Assembly: GCF_027596085.1 (NCBI RefSeq)
Contig: NC_072453.1
Coordinates: 7,621,448 to 7,685,447 of the forward strand
DNA from: Anoplopoma fimbria
Lineage: Eukaryota > Chordata > Actinopteri > Perciformes > Anoplopomatidae
Length of the DNA stretch: 64,000 bases
Direction of reading: 5' to 3'
The notes below the pieces were generated by a model, which did not search any database, was not told the DNA's origin, and saw nothing but the letters and a program-made list of their open reading frames with translations. The translations under genes and the position numbers were made by a program. Shown here piece after piece: positions 14,901 to 26,830 of this stretch (the stretch's first letter is position 1; each line of letters begins with the position of its first letter).

Positions 14901-17900
14901 CTTCCTAGTTTGTGTTTGTTCTTATACTCGTCCTCTTCAGCTGCTGCACAGTAACATTTCACCCTTCAACTCTCATGTTGAGTCCTTGTCAGTTTCCGTA
15001 TACAGATTTGTGATATCAGTGCTCGGTTGTACTGGAGACCTCTTCTTAAAATGTTTGGTTCTCTGTCACCTCTGTGTCCGTTCCTTTCCCTCTGCTGTCC
15101 TTTGGTACTGATGCCCACAGCGGTGACTTGCTCTCTTAAATAGGTGTGTGGAGCTTCACACATGAGGCCAAATGGCCCCCTTTTTTTTAACACGGCTATT
15201 CATTTGCCTCCCCTTCTCTCCACACTACACCCTCATCTTCCCTCCTGTCCGTGCTCGACAAACACAAACAACACGGGTCATATAGAGAGGTGATTCGCAA
15301 CATCTAGGGTTTACTTTGGTGTCTGGTTGGAAAATGAGTGTGATTTGTGTAGAAGGTAGGAAAAGTACGTCTACTCAAGTAAGGTTTTTAGTTATGTGTT
15401 GAGTATTCTTGTGTACTAATTCTAATTCTTTCTCACTAGAGGCAAATATTTTGATTATTACTAGATACTTTGCAGATAAGGATTTTACATGCAACCAACA
15501 AAAAACCAACTTTGAAGACATGATGTCTTGCCAAACATTAAATATATATATAGTACATTTACATTTGATACTTTAAGTATATTTGGATTCTAATACTTTT
15601 TTTTTTACATTGTGATGTTAAAACCACTGACCACTGCATTTTAGAGACAGCTGGCTCTAATGAATCCATTATACAAATGTATCTTCAATTTTATTGAAGA
15701 TAAGTTATTTGTAGAGAATTTAGACAGCTTCAGTGTGTCCGATGTAAAACAGACAACTGCAATTTGTTACCCGACTTTCCAGATTTTCTGTAATAATTCT
15801 TGGTAATGCTCCTCAAATTTCAAATGCCTCTTACACATACATATAAATCTAGTAGTTTACTGGCAGGACCCCTGTGGCTGTTTGATGACTTGACGACATG
15901 TTTCTTCCTCTCAGCAGGGAGTCGGGCCTCGAATGAAGGTGGAAGAGGAAGACAGTTTGGCCGATGGCTACAATTTGGCCACAATACAAACGTGAGCGTC
16001 TAGAAGCTTCAATTCAGGTATGAGCTTGGTATTAAAGTCAACTTTGGAATAGCATTTTCTGGAATATTTAACACTAAAACTGTTTAATGAATCGATTCAA
16101 TGCCCATTATGCCATCACTGGAGGGAAGTTTGGTGATCAGATAGGATTACTAGTTTAAACACACAATGAGGACCACACAGACAAACCTCTGTTTGAAGGA
16201 CCACACAGTCAATTAGTTAGAATGAGTTGTGGTCGATAATCAGATCCTTCACTATAGTAAATGTAGTAATACCACAATTTGAGAATACTCTTTGGAAGTA
16301 GTAGCAATCAAAATGCTACTTAAGGAGAAGTATAAACCAAATGTACCTCAAGTTAAAGTACTCATTATGAGGCAGAGTCTCTCCTGTAGTTGTTATATCA
16401 ATATTCACAATATCAGTGAATAATTATTACTGATGCAGCCTTTTGATGACGTAGCCGGTTGAGAGGGAGCTAATTCTCATGACTTTATAAAGTTTTTGGT
16501 TTCAAAAAGTGAAGTGGCTTCAGAGAATACACTATTTCATGACTGCAAACCAGTTGCAGTATGATTCAAGATGTCTTCAGCTAAATAATAGTTGTGTAAT
16601 CTGCAAAAGAAACTTGAAGTAACGTTAATCATAAATCTTCAAAAAATACTTTAATATGCAAAACGGTAATCTGGTGCTTTTTGGAGGACAAGCCAACGGA
16701 CCATAAATGCTCTTTAGCAGAGGTTTGCTGTTACATCATAAGTAGAGCTTTTGCAACTAAAACGATCAAACAGAATAAACTGTGTGGTTGCATGGGAGAG
16801 TTTTAATGTGAGCAGGATCAATAGTTCAGAAAAGAAAATAATTAAACTCTTCTTTTAATGCTTTCAGATCTACCTGCTCGTAGACATTTCTGTCAGAGTA
16901 AAGAGTGACAGCTGGAGTCACTTCACAGGAGTGAAGTATAAATGTTGTTCTAGTTGCTGTTGTCTTTCTCCATCTGTGTATGTATGTATGTATACGTGTG
17001 TTGGAGGAGATAAAAGCTAGTGAGGTCTGAGGGGAAGTGGAGGTGTGAGCGCCACACTGAGAGAGAGGTCATTACCTTGATGGGGGCAGCGAGGTGTGTG
17101 TGATGGCTCTTAATGTTTTTATGAACTGACAGGTGTGTCAGCCACCAGACTCTGTATCGGCCCATGATGAGGACTGTTACTTGTTTGTTTGCTTTTCTTT
17201 TTAACACCATTACTGGAGTGGGGGCAGGTGGTGTGTGCTGTTCAAAGTGCATAAGGTATTACCATAGGCCTGCTCTCTGACATGTATGTGCTAAGTTGTT
17301 TGATATGCTACTTTGTTTGCTCAATGAGGCCTTAAGGTCAGGTTACTGAAAAAAAGAGGATACCATAGGAGGCATTTGTTTTAAAATGTTCGTTGTTGGC
17401 TCAGACGTTCCTGCTGTTCGAACACTTCCTGCATAACAGGGGGTTGTCCAAATTTCTCCGGCATGTTTACGATGGAACGACAAGGCTTTTAATCTGACGG
17501 GGATTACTGTTTCTGTGAGCCAGATGCCAAAAAACTCTTCCTTTTAAGGAATATTTGTGGATGCTGAAATTCACTCTCCACACCACCAAAGGGCACACTT
17601 GATGTCATACATTACTTGGATTAAAAACACACCGTGTGTTGTCCCTAAATAAATCCTCTGCTTGCCAAAGGGCCATGCATTCAGGTTAAATGCTTTATCT
17701 TTTTGTGGGCTGAGGATATTTTGCCTCACCCAACACACCTACAGACCATTTCTATAATCAACCAGAACCTGTTTTTATTTAGGAAATGAATAACAGGAAA
17801 AGGAAGCACTTTTCATTATTACATGAGGCTCAGATATATTTAAATAATATTTTATGGATACTAGATAGTTACATAAAGAGCCTGCATGGAAAATATTTAT

Positions 17901-18051
17901 TATTTTCCTCGTTGCAATCATATCATGCACATCCATTTCAATCGCTCCATTTGAAAAAGCGGAAGGTGCTTTTGTAGTTTTGATTTCATCCAATCAAAAC
18001 AGTGAAGATATATCCACCAGACTAACTGGTGCAGCTGTAGCTCCAAGGCGG
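14901..18051. other. Intergenic DNA between tbx6 (upstream side) and nif3l1 (3' side)
   Basis: Both neighbours are on the minus strand, so this holds the tbx6 promoter region and the nif3l1 3' UTR. An AATAAA on the gene strand (TTTATT at 17774-17779) is a candidate nif3l1 poly(A) signal. A dispersed repeat copy lies at 16235-16445. No coding exon was recognised. Confidence 0.6.
16235..16445 (+). repeat. Dispersed 'AAGTA' fish repeat copy
   Basis: The pattern is ACCACAATTTGAGAATACTC, then AATGCTACTTAAGGAGAAG, then TTAAAGTACTCATTATGAGG, then ATTATTACTGATGCAG. This is the order seen in a common percomorph intron repeat. It is diverged from the copies at 8075-8160 and 29283-29450. Confidence 0.6.
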
Positions 18052-20895
18052 TCAGACCACCTCCAGCGGGTCTCTGTCAGCCTTCGACACCACCACGGTT
18101 ACACTGTCAGGAAGACGCACAGCCAGCTTCTCCCTGAACACAGCCAGAAACCCACGCTCACTGTTGCTATGGTCACTGAGGAGGACGTTAGTTCCCTTCG
18201 CCACGGCGTCTAGCACTTCATGGTGGGACATCTCACCTGAATAAAGGATATGATTATAACAATGTCAAGCAAATAATTTGACAGTTAAAAAAAAAAATAG
18301 AATCAGTTATTTATCATTGATTTGAATGAAGATTACTTAAAATGTCTACCTGTGATGTAGAGGTCTGCCTTGACTCCGTTCAGTACAGAGGCCCCAGATC
18401 CAGCACACACAGCCACAGTACACACAGAGGACTCTGAAAAATACCAGAATAACGACTTACTGACGAGCACATTTAGATCTCTTGGTTTGTTCCACAAGCT
18501 TCACCTTTGATCGCTAAATTTAAAACATTAGATCATTCAGGTCTAATGGCTAAGGGTTCATATCCTTCATATTGTGTACATGTTTATTTAACTTATAACA
18601 CGGGTTCAGTTTGTACAAGAGTTCCTTACCTAGCGTCTGCCCAAGTCCCAGAGCCAAACGCAGGTGACTCAAACCCAAGTGGGACTTCATTTTCTGGATG
18701 GCTGTTGTCAGGGTTACTGGCTGGTCCAAAACACTTAGTCGTCCTTGGCCATGGCCGGGTAGAGGGGGCTGCAGGGAGGGCAAGGTGGGCAGTTAGTCAA
18801 AAAAAAAAGAAGTAACTACCACACATAAAACAGGATATCAGTTTATCATACTATGACTTTCCATCAACGGCTTTGTGATTTGTAAAGAGTAGCTTTTTAA
18901 AAGGATCAATATAGAGCTCTGTTTCCTTATTAAATAAATCCCTGTTTCTTTGTGTTTCTGAAACAACAAATTTCATTTTCAGTAAACAGAAACTGTGTAA
19001 TTAATGTTCAAATTACTGAATCTGTTGATGTTCTTCAATTCATTATGTAACAGTAAAGTGTTTGTGCTGTACCTTTTCAAACTTCAGGATGCTGAGGGAG
19101 AGGCTGGGGGCATTGTGTCGTAGCAGAGTCTGGACACTCGGTGTCAGCGCTGAGTCACTGCAGGTTACGCTGACATGGACCTCGCTGTTGTCCGGTCTGT
19201 TGTGAGGGGAAATAAACCATAATTAACTGGTGCAAAGGTCCTTAGTGGTGATCAGTGGGTTTTTGCATGTTTAAACCTATTATCTATATATTCTGTATAC
19301 CTTTCATTATTACTGACCATGTTTAAATTAACATAGATGACTAGTTTCTGTTCTTTTCAGTATTTTGAGAAAGTTCGCACTTGCTTATAATAGGCAATCA
19401 TTCAGAGTGCATGATTTTTAGCATTTTACGAGGAGTCAACGTTATGGAACCAGCTTGTGGTAATGAAGCTGGGAAAAGGTTTCTGTGTGTCAGGCTTTTG
19501 CCAGAAGCTTTGATATCCAAGGTGTGAAAGTCAACTCCAGAATTGCCTTCACAAGCTAATTAGCTTGAAGATCAGAACCAGAATAATAAACAAAGACTGG
19601 ATGTTGTGAATACTGTAGCAGTGGCTGTTTCTTCATTACAACTGACACTCAAATATTGCACAAACACAGGTTTCACAACTTTGAAAAAAACAGATTTCAA
19701 GGTTGCTGTGTTGTGTCGTAAAAGTTTCAGTTGATTTCGTTCTGCACTGAAATGAAGGAATTACAGTAAAGGGTGCTTGTATAACAGAAAATAAATGTAA
19801 AGCGTTTTGGAAATTGTCTGCAGTTAGGATAAGTATATGGAACTTGTAGTTAAAAGGTTAATAAACTTGTTTAACCAGCAAACTGGTCCTTCATTTAAAG
19901 TCTAGTCAATAAGTGCTTATTCGTGGACACATCTTAGTTCTACTCAAACACGAACAGGACCTGCTGACTGAGTGTTGTAGTGTCGTTTCACTGTCACAAG
20001 CCTTCAGTTCCTCCATAACACCGTTTAGTTCCTCCGTGCTTTTGACTGTGAACTCCAGTTTGTGATTTTGGGAGGCACCACCGAGGGCCTGACTCAGCAC
20101 AGACACCTGCCCGCTACCTGAGAATCAGAGATAGAAACCAGAGACAAGATGGAGGACACTTGGTGAGAATAGTTGACCAGTGGGTCAGTGTTATGTTTCA
20201 CAACATTTTAGCCTATACCTTTATAAAATATGCAAGTCCTGTAGGTGTGTGTGAGACATTTTCCATCAGAACGTCATCTTACCGAGTCCCCCGACCAGCC
20301 AGTCGTTCACGCCTCCTTTAACACTATCCCACGAAGTGTGAGGGGAGAAGATCGCCATCCTGGCCTCCACAGCCCGGATGATCAATCGCTGCTTCCAGTC
20401 TTTCTGAACCAGACGCTTGATTGGGCGGAACAACGGCGGGTGATACGAAATGATGAGATCACAGCTCATGGCCTCTGCTTCGTCCATGACGGTGTCTGTG
20501 AGGTCGTTGGTGAGCAGGATGGTTTTAACAGGCCGAGGTTTGCTAGGCTCGACCAGTAGGCCGACATTATCCCACGACTCAGCCAGAGACAGAGGGGCGA
20601 GCTGCTCCAACACCTGCTGAACTTCTTTAAGCTCCATCAGGCCTGAACGGTGAGCAGAAAGAGAGAGGCAGCGGGTGGGAGAGGAGTGAAGGGATGAGTG
20701 TAGGGGGACCGGCGTTTGTTTGCTTGTAAAGAAGCCGTGACTGTGAGATGATGAGAAGAGAGATGGAGGGATGGATGAAACTGTTGAGGCAGAGGAGCAG
20801 AGAGCAGCCTGGGAGGTCAAACTCCTCCTGGTATAAAGTCTTCTATAGGTGAGGGAGAAAAAAGTCCAAGAAAGGCTTCTACATCCGGTCAACAT
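18052..20895 (-). CDS. nif3l1: NIF3-like protein 1 (complete)
   Basis: Six minus-strand coding exons, 20283-20895, 19961-20117, 19073-19196, 18630-18768, 18350-18433 and 18052-18236, sum to 1302 nt in frame, giving 433 aa. Conserved NIF3 blocks are LAESWDNVGLLVEPS, TILLTNDLTDTVMDEA, DLIISYHPPLFRPIKRL, the middle VLDQPVTLTTAIQKMK, LSHLRLALGLGQTLG, AVCAGSGASVLNGVKADLYI, TGEMSHHEVLDAVAKG, SNSERGFL and the C-terminal DRDPLEVV. NIF3 proteins form metal-binding (His/Asp/Glu) oligomers of still unclear biochemical function; human NIF3L1 is linked to transcriptional co-regulation and is found in cytosol and mitochondria. The first about 85 residues before MELKEVQQVL are extra compared with the main human form and are Arg/Ser-rich, like a mitochondrial presequence. 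The internal ATG could be an alternative start. No damage is seen. Confidence 0.92.
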
Positions 20896-21411
20896 CAGTG
20901 GAGACCTGTGTGGACAGATAGATCACTGAGTCATAACTTAATAAATAAGAGCTAGTGAAGTTAGTTAGCTTACAACCTGAACTTTATATGTTAGCCCAAT
21001 ATCTAATCTAATGAGATAGACAATGAAAATATGTGGGCCTGAAGCCTAATATTGTTTTATGAATAAAGGGCTGTAACGCATTTTTAACTTGCAGTACACG
21101 TGTTCTACAACCACAAGTGGTGACTGGCACTGACTGCTGGGAAGCATGCAGCTAACAGCAGAGCTAGCTACTCAGCTAACATTAGCTGCTAATACAGACT
21201 AAAAACACACCATCCACTTATCAATGTGTGTATCAGTAAACGTGTCATACTTTCGCTTTTCCTTTCACTATAAAGTTAGAAGACTACTTGCGTTCTGTTG
21301 TCGTACACATTTCCTCTGTGAGTACACTTACTGGAGGACGCGTTTGTCCCTTTCCGGCTTCCGTTTCTTAAATCATTTGTTTTGATTGGACAGTAGAAAA
21401 GTGGCGAAGTA

Positions 21412-21644
21412 CAGTACCAGTCAAACGTTTGGACACACCTTCTCATTCAATGGTTTTTCTTTATTTTTATTTTTATTTTTTTCTACATTGTAGATTAATA
21501 TTGAAGACATCCAAACTATGAAGGAACACATATGGAATTATGTGGTAAACAAACAAATGCTCAACAAACCAGAATATGTTTTATATTTTATATTCTTCAA
21601 AGTAGTTGAATGAGAAGGTGTGTCCAAACTTTTGACTGGTACTG
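21412..21644. mobile_element. Short Tc1/mariner-type MITE with terminal inverted repeats and TA target site
   Basis: The left end CAGTACCAGTCAAACGTTTG and the right end CAAACTTTTGACTGGTACTG are inverted repeats that extend inward through GGACACACCTTCTCATTCAA for about 38 bp with few mismatches. A TA dinucleotide flanks each end (21410-21411 and 21645-21646), as expected for Tc1/mariner insertion. At 233 bp it has no transposase reading frame and so is non-autonomous. The ends match a fish element family I recognise. Confidence 0.88.
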
Positions 21645-23629
21645 TATGTGCTTGTAATGCATTGGCATCAACGGAAAGACTACTTAAATAGCTTTGTTTC
21701 AGTCAAATATCATGTTGGATAAATTATGTTAAATTTAAAATGTTTATTTTTGGAAACATTTATTCTATTATTTGTTTCCATTCTTATATGAAAATATTCA
21801 GTGGGACTTGGATTTTTTTGGCAGGTTAGAAAACTCCATTGAACTGCATTTAAGAAACACTAAAACTGAAATATTAGCCTACACACTAGTGTGAGAATAA
21901 TAAGTACTGGTTATTATTAAAACAGATGGACTAATCACATCTACTCGGTGGTAGAGGACTTTTATTTTTATCTGCAAATGGCATTACTTGACATTTTCAC
22001 ACACAAATAAGTGGGGTAAAAAAGCTGTTTCCAACTTGTTTTGATGAAGCTGAGAGCAGGGTAGAATATGCCATGTAATAACATAGAGGAAGGCTATAAA
22101 CCTTGGAGGATTAATTTTTTTATCTGTTATGAAACTGAATTCAGATTCTAGTCAGTAGCCTTCAAATGTAGGAAGCTGCACTTTTATTTTGTTTTGCATG
22201 AACACATCAATATAGTTGACTTCTCTAGAAAAGGAATGGAATCAAAAATATTAAAACATATATACTTTTTTAAAAGCATGTATAACATTGTATTACTACA
22301 ACTTTCAGTGAACGTTGACATTTTTTGCAGAAAGAAATGTAATCAGATGGAGCTAAATGAACAATGTAATCGGGTCATTAAAGCACAACACACAACATAT
22401 GTGGCCGTCAAAGTCAGTTCTATCTTTGACCCTTTTAATAAATAAGTATTGATTTAACATTTCAATAATATTATCGTGATAAAAAAACACAAGTCCCTTA
22501 AAATCACATGTTTGTGAATTTGGATTCAGTGATTTGTGAAAAACCTGTTCAACTAGAACATTATAAAGGTGTTGGTATGATGTAAATCTGTTCATATGTA
22601 ATGTTATTAAAAAAAATCACAGATTAATGTAAGCAGGAAAGGACTAGATGACTTTGATAAACTTAACTCTTGCTGGGCTGGTGGTCATGCAGCAGATACC
22701 CTGAGTGTAAATATTACTACTTCTCAGAAAGATTACCAAGACTATTGAAATAAACAAATCTACACACGCAAACAAAGACAAGGCAGAGGGTTATCAATGT
22801 CAGGAGATGATTGCAAATGGTTAAACCGCAGTTCTCATTAAGTGCATGACAACAAGCTGCTGGGCAGAGTGGCTACCTCCAAACTGAGTCGGAGAGCGAC
22901 TGCGGGAGAGATTATTCTGGATTAATGCAATAAAGGTCGATGCTGGATGTTAGAGGGATCAGGGGAGGATCAGGGCAAAGGCCAGGCAGCGAGCATTACA
23001 TCATCTGATTCTTCCTTTGACCATATCAACCTCCCTTCACACTACATGCCTGAGTTTAAGTCGAACCTCCCTTTAAAACACCCACATGTACATGACATTA
23101 TAAAGCATGAAACAATATAAATTACTTCACAAAATAACATTGAATTTATTTTTTACTTTTTTAAAAATGTAAACATATTGCCCCAGCCATGCCCCGTAGT
23201 ATCCAATCTGTGGAGCGCCATTGGACAGATGTGTGTTCAAGAACAGCTTCACTTTTGTTAATTGGTACTATAAGCCCTTGTGCCCCATCTGTCCGTCCAT
23301 TTGAAGTCTGCCCCGTATGTCATGCATAACATCTGTCTGGCTGATGTGTCCCAGACTGGGAGGGAGCACTGTGTCCCCGTCCACAACCCTAAATTCTCTA
23401 AACACAGGTGTTTAATTTGAGCTGTGCTGGCTTTGGGTCAGTATTGACACAGTACTGGAGAACGAGCACAGATTATGTTCACAGGGGTTTGTATCAGGGT
23501 GGGAAGTGAAAGCTATGGAAAGTGTAGGGCAAATTTTAGACAAATTTGGTGTTTTTGTAAAATGGGCCCTAGCTTCTATTCCAGATACTAACTGTGTATC
23601 AGTGGAGGAAAAACAACAACTATGCTAAC

Positions 23630-23905
23630 TATGTGGGCGGCTGTGGCGTAGTGGAGAGCAAGGTAGTTCTCCAATCAGAGGGTCGGTGGTTCGATACCCG
23701 GCCTCGGCAGTCGATGTGTCCTTGGGCAAGACACTTAGCCCCAAGTTGCTCCCGAAGGCTTGCCATCGGTGTGGACTGGATGTTGCATGAATGTTAGTGA
23801 TGGTGGCACCTTGCATGGTAGCCCTGTCATCTGTGTGTGAATGATATGTAATATACTACTGCTTTGGATAAAAGCGTCTGCTAAATGACTGTAATGTAAT
23901 GTAAC
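23630..23905 (+). mobile_element. tRNA-derived SINE
   Basis: The 5' part contains an A-box-like TGGCGTAGTGG and a B-box GGTTCGATACC about 40 bp downstream, the internal Pol III promoter of a tRNA head. The body includes TCCTTGGGCAAGACACTTA. The 3' tail is TTTGGATAAAAGCGTCTGCT, then AAATGACTGTAATG, typical of fish SINEs whose tails are shared with a LINE. The element ends in a short TAATG repeat (TGTAATGTAATGTAA). Confidence 0.88.
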
Positions 23906-25114
23906 TAGCAGTAACTTGCTCTGCTTCTGTCTTAATACATACAATGTTTTCGCTTTCGGATTTTCCTTTAAACAAAAATAAACAGCAAATCATTTTAAAC
24001 TCTTCCTCAGATTTTGTCTCAATGTCGGAATTTCCCCAAACGTTAAAAACTTACTGGGCATTGCCAAATTGAAATAACGACTCAGACAAATCTTTTTGCC
24101 CTTTTTTTGGCATGAAAAACAAATCTGTTATGTATCATGATGTCAGAAATATGAGATCTCTTTATCCCGATGTCCTTCCAAAGCCAAATCAGGGAAGTTA
24201 CTCAATCCTCAACTACCAGCAGACAGTACAGCAGCAGCAGCGCTGATGTTTTTGGCTTCCAAATCCCTTCTTTGGTACATGAAATCCATAGATTATTTTG
24301 CTGATTTATTATACAACCAGCGTGTTTTGCATGCAAGTAGAGTTACAGTCATGCTGAATAAGTGTTCCACATTTGAATAGAGAAAGACATTTGCTTTGTG
24401 TGTCAGCAGTAAAGCTGTTCTGATAAAATAAAAATTCTGGCAGACTAATTGCTGAATTCACTGGTCCTTACACAGGAAACATGTCACAATAATTCAAACC
24501 AAAACACTTGTGCATAGTTTACATACTTTGATTTTTTATTTAGACATCTGGAAAATACCTCTTACCAGGATTCAACTTGTTGGAAACAATCCATAAATGA
24601 ATTATGTAGACCAACACATTACAATGAGTCCAGGCTGAATACTGTACATGTACATTTGCTTTACACATAGTAATGGCTTGATTCACTTTATATGATAACA
24701 ATGTTTCAGTAATAAGAATATAAGGAATAATTCAATTAAGAATAACTATTTTCCATTATAAATACATTCATTTCAAAATTCAATCCAATTCAACAAAACA
24801 ATCCAAAACTCTGTATTTAAAATACATATCATCAAACAAATCAATATAGTTTACACACTAATTTCAGTGATCTTAAAAAATATCAATCAATCTTTGCATA
24901 GATGTAAAATTCTCTCTGAGAACAACTTCACATTGCTTGACTTTTCTTCACAGCACTTTATTCAAATTTCTAAATGATTACATGTTTGTTCTTAATATAT
25001 AGCCTACAAGTTCATCTGTAAGCCTTATAAAGCCTTATAAAAAGACAGCATCAATATTAACGCATGTCCATGGAGGTGCAAAGATACTTTCTTCATTGAC
25101 AGCCTCCTCGACTG

Positions 25115-26830
25115 TCATTCGTGGGACATCATTCTGACGAACTCTGCAGCAGAGAGCAAGAGATGATAAGTTTAGTGAGAAGAAAATGAATTCATAAATT
25201 GTGGATACAGTTATTATTTTATTGGTGTTTATGTCAATGCAGCTGAGAGCCAGTTCACACCTTCAAAGTCTACTGTGCCGTCTCCGTTGTCGTCTGCTTC
25301 TTTTACTATCACATCTATCTCCCTGCGGCTCATGTGCTCTCCCATCAGCTTGGTCATGGCAGACCGAAGCTCCTCTGTGGTGATCTCTCCGTCTCCATCA
25401 GTGTCGAACTGACCAGAGAAACCACAGAAGCAGAAGAAAGTAAGGTCAGTGGTTATCTTTATGGCATCACAGTGGGTGATTTATGGGCATCTTTGGTCAA
25501 ATCTGGCATTGAAGCTGCTGCATTTTATTTTGAAAGTTTAAGGGGAAATGTTTCACTCTCACCTCTTTGAAGGATTCTTTGAGCTCCTTCATGCCAATCA
25601 TCCCAGCTGTTTCTGCCAGAAGCTTTGGGGCCATCAGCTCTACAAAGTCATCAAAGTCCACTCTGCCACCAACTGCAGGGAAAAATCACAAGACGAGATT
25701 CAGGACCTCTGTGGGCTCTTTTGTGTTTCTTCAATTCTGTATTAATTTTCAATCAAATGAGCTACTAGCTGTACAATTTCTTATCAATTTCTGCTGTCAA
25801 AAAAGTAGGACTGTCCTCAATTAAAGAAATCCTTAGTCGATTAACACAATTTTGTCAACTAAGCGTTTAGCTGATTTAATCCAAAGATCTGTAAAACCAC
25901 TAAGAGTCACACAAAAGCACCACTTTAAATCTTTTGTTTACCAGAGTAACAAGTTTTTTGGAAATAAGTAATTAAAAAAATTACTAATCAACAAAAAAAG
26001 ACTAAAGTCTAAGACCAAAAAAAAGGCTGATTAGTCATGTAATTGACTAAGTGGGTGAAGCCCTACACAATTCAATCTTTTTTTTGGGTATATTTTTCAC
26101 TGCAGGGACTCACGGTTCATGTTGATATTTTGGCTCAGCTCGATCAGCTCCATCTCCGTGGGCATGTAGCCCATTGTCCTCATCAGATTCCCCAGGTCCT
26201 TACAGCTGATCAGCCCATCCTTGTCTTTGTCAAACTCATTAAATGCATCACGCAGTTCTGCAGAGGCGTAGAGAAAATAGTAAGTTAAGGGTGTGTGGCC
26301 ATTGTCAAGTAAATTAATACAATGTACAACAGTTTAATTTGCATTTACTGATGAAATCATTAGATTATGCAGCAATGTAGATTATGAGAATTTAATTTAC
26401 CTTCAATCTCATCATCAGCCAGTCCTCTTGACTGCACAAAGAGAAAAACAATCGGTTAGATCAAGTGAACCAACAGACAATCAACAAAATGGATGTTTTA
26501 TTTATTTTTATAGCTTGAAAAAGAATTATCCTACAGAATTAAACGTCACAGTAACAGAGATTAAACTGTGGATTAAAGTGTAGATTATGCTCGTATTGGC
26601 AGGCGAATCATCACTGGGATGCAACAGTACAGAGCAGCACAGATTCTCGCTGTTTGAATCTGTAGCTCTAAAAAAGAAATCCATACCATCTGGGTTATAA
26701 AAATCAATCGAACTTTCATCCAACATCAGCACATTCCCATCAAAACTAAAAATAGGAAAAAGGTTGTTGCTGCTGTACTTACAATATTCTTCCCTCCTCG
26801 CAAGAAAATGCACGCTGCCCCCAAACTCAT
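25115..26830 (-). CDS. cabp5: Calcium-binding protein 5 (neuronal EF-hand protein; complete)
   Basis: Six minus-strand coding exons, 26783-26830, 26401-26431, 26114-26257, 25563-25672, 25261-25408 and 25115-25143, sum to 510 nt in frame, giving 169 aa; human CABP5 is 173 aa. The N-terminus [16 protein letters not shown] parallels human CABP5 (GPACIFLRKG). EF-hand 1 is [31 protein letters not shown] and [20 protein letters not shown] form the degenerate second hand. EF-hand 3 is [12 protein letters not shown] and EF-hand 4 [12 protein letters not shown], ending FVRMMSHE. CaBPs are calmodulin-like regulators of voltage-gated calcium channels; CABP5 is retinal. Hand 2 lacks the acidic loop residues, as usual for the family. 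The second coding exon is only 31 bp. A 5' non-coding exon probably lies upstream because an acceptor CAG sits two bases before the ATG. CABP5 fits better than CABP1. Confidence 0.9.
25806..26068. repeat. Possible small DNA-transposon remnant in a cabp5 intron
   Basis: The left end GTAGGACTGTCCTCAATTAA and the right end, read in reverse as GTAGGGCTTCACCCACTTAG, are loosely inverted. Both are followed inward by TTAGTCGATTA or TTAGTCAATTA motifs. The layout resembles fish 'agggctg...' MITEs. The family is not certain. Confidence 0.45.

Larger units (their letters stand above)
20896..24950. other. Intergenic DNA upstream of nif3l1 and downstream of cabp5
   Basis: The region holds the shared flank of two minus-strand genes. 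It contains a Tc1/mariner-like MITE (21412-21644) and a tRNA-derived SINE (about 23630-23900). Otherwise it is AT-rich with no recognised exon. TTTATT at 24957-24962 is a candidate cabp5 poly(A) signal. Confidence 0.6.

Noticed and set aside
23594..23944. Small open frames around the SINE, and a functional tRNA gene
   Set aside because: The A and B boxes belong to a SINE head; the sequence does not fold as a complete tRNA with a proper acceptor stem and continues into a SINE body and tail.
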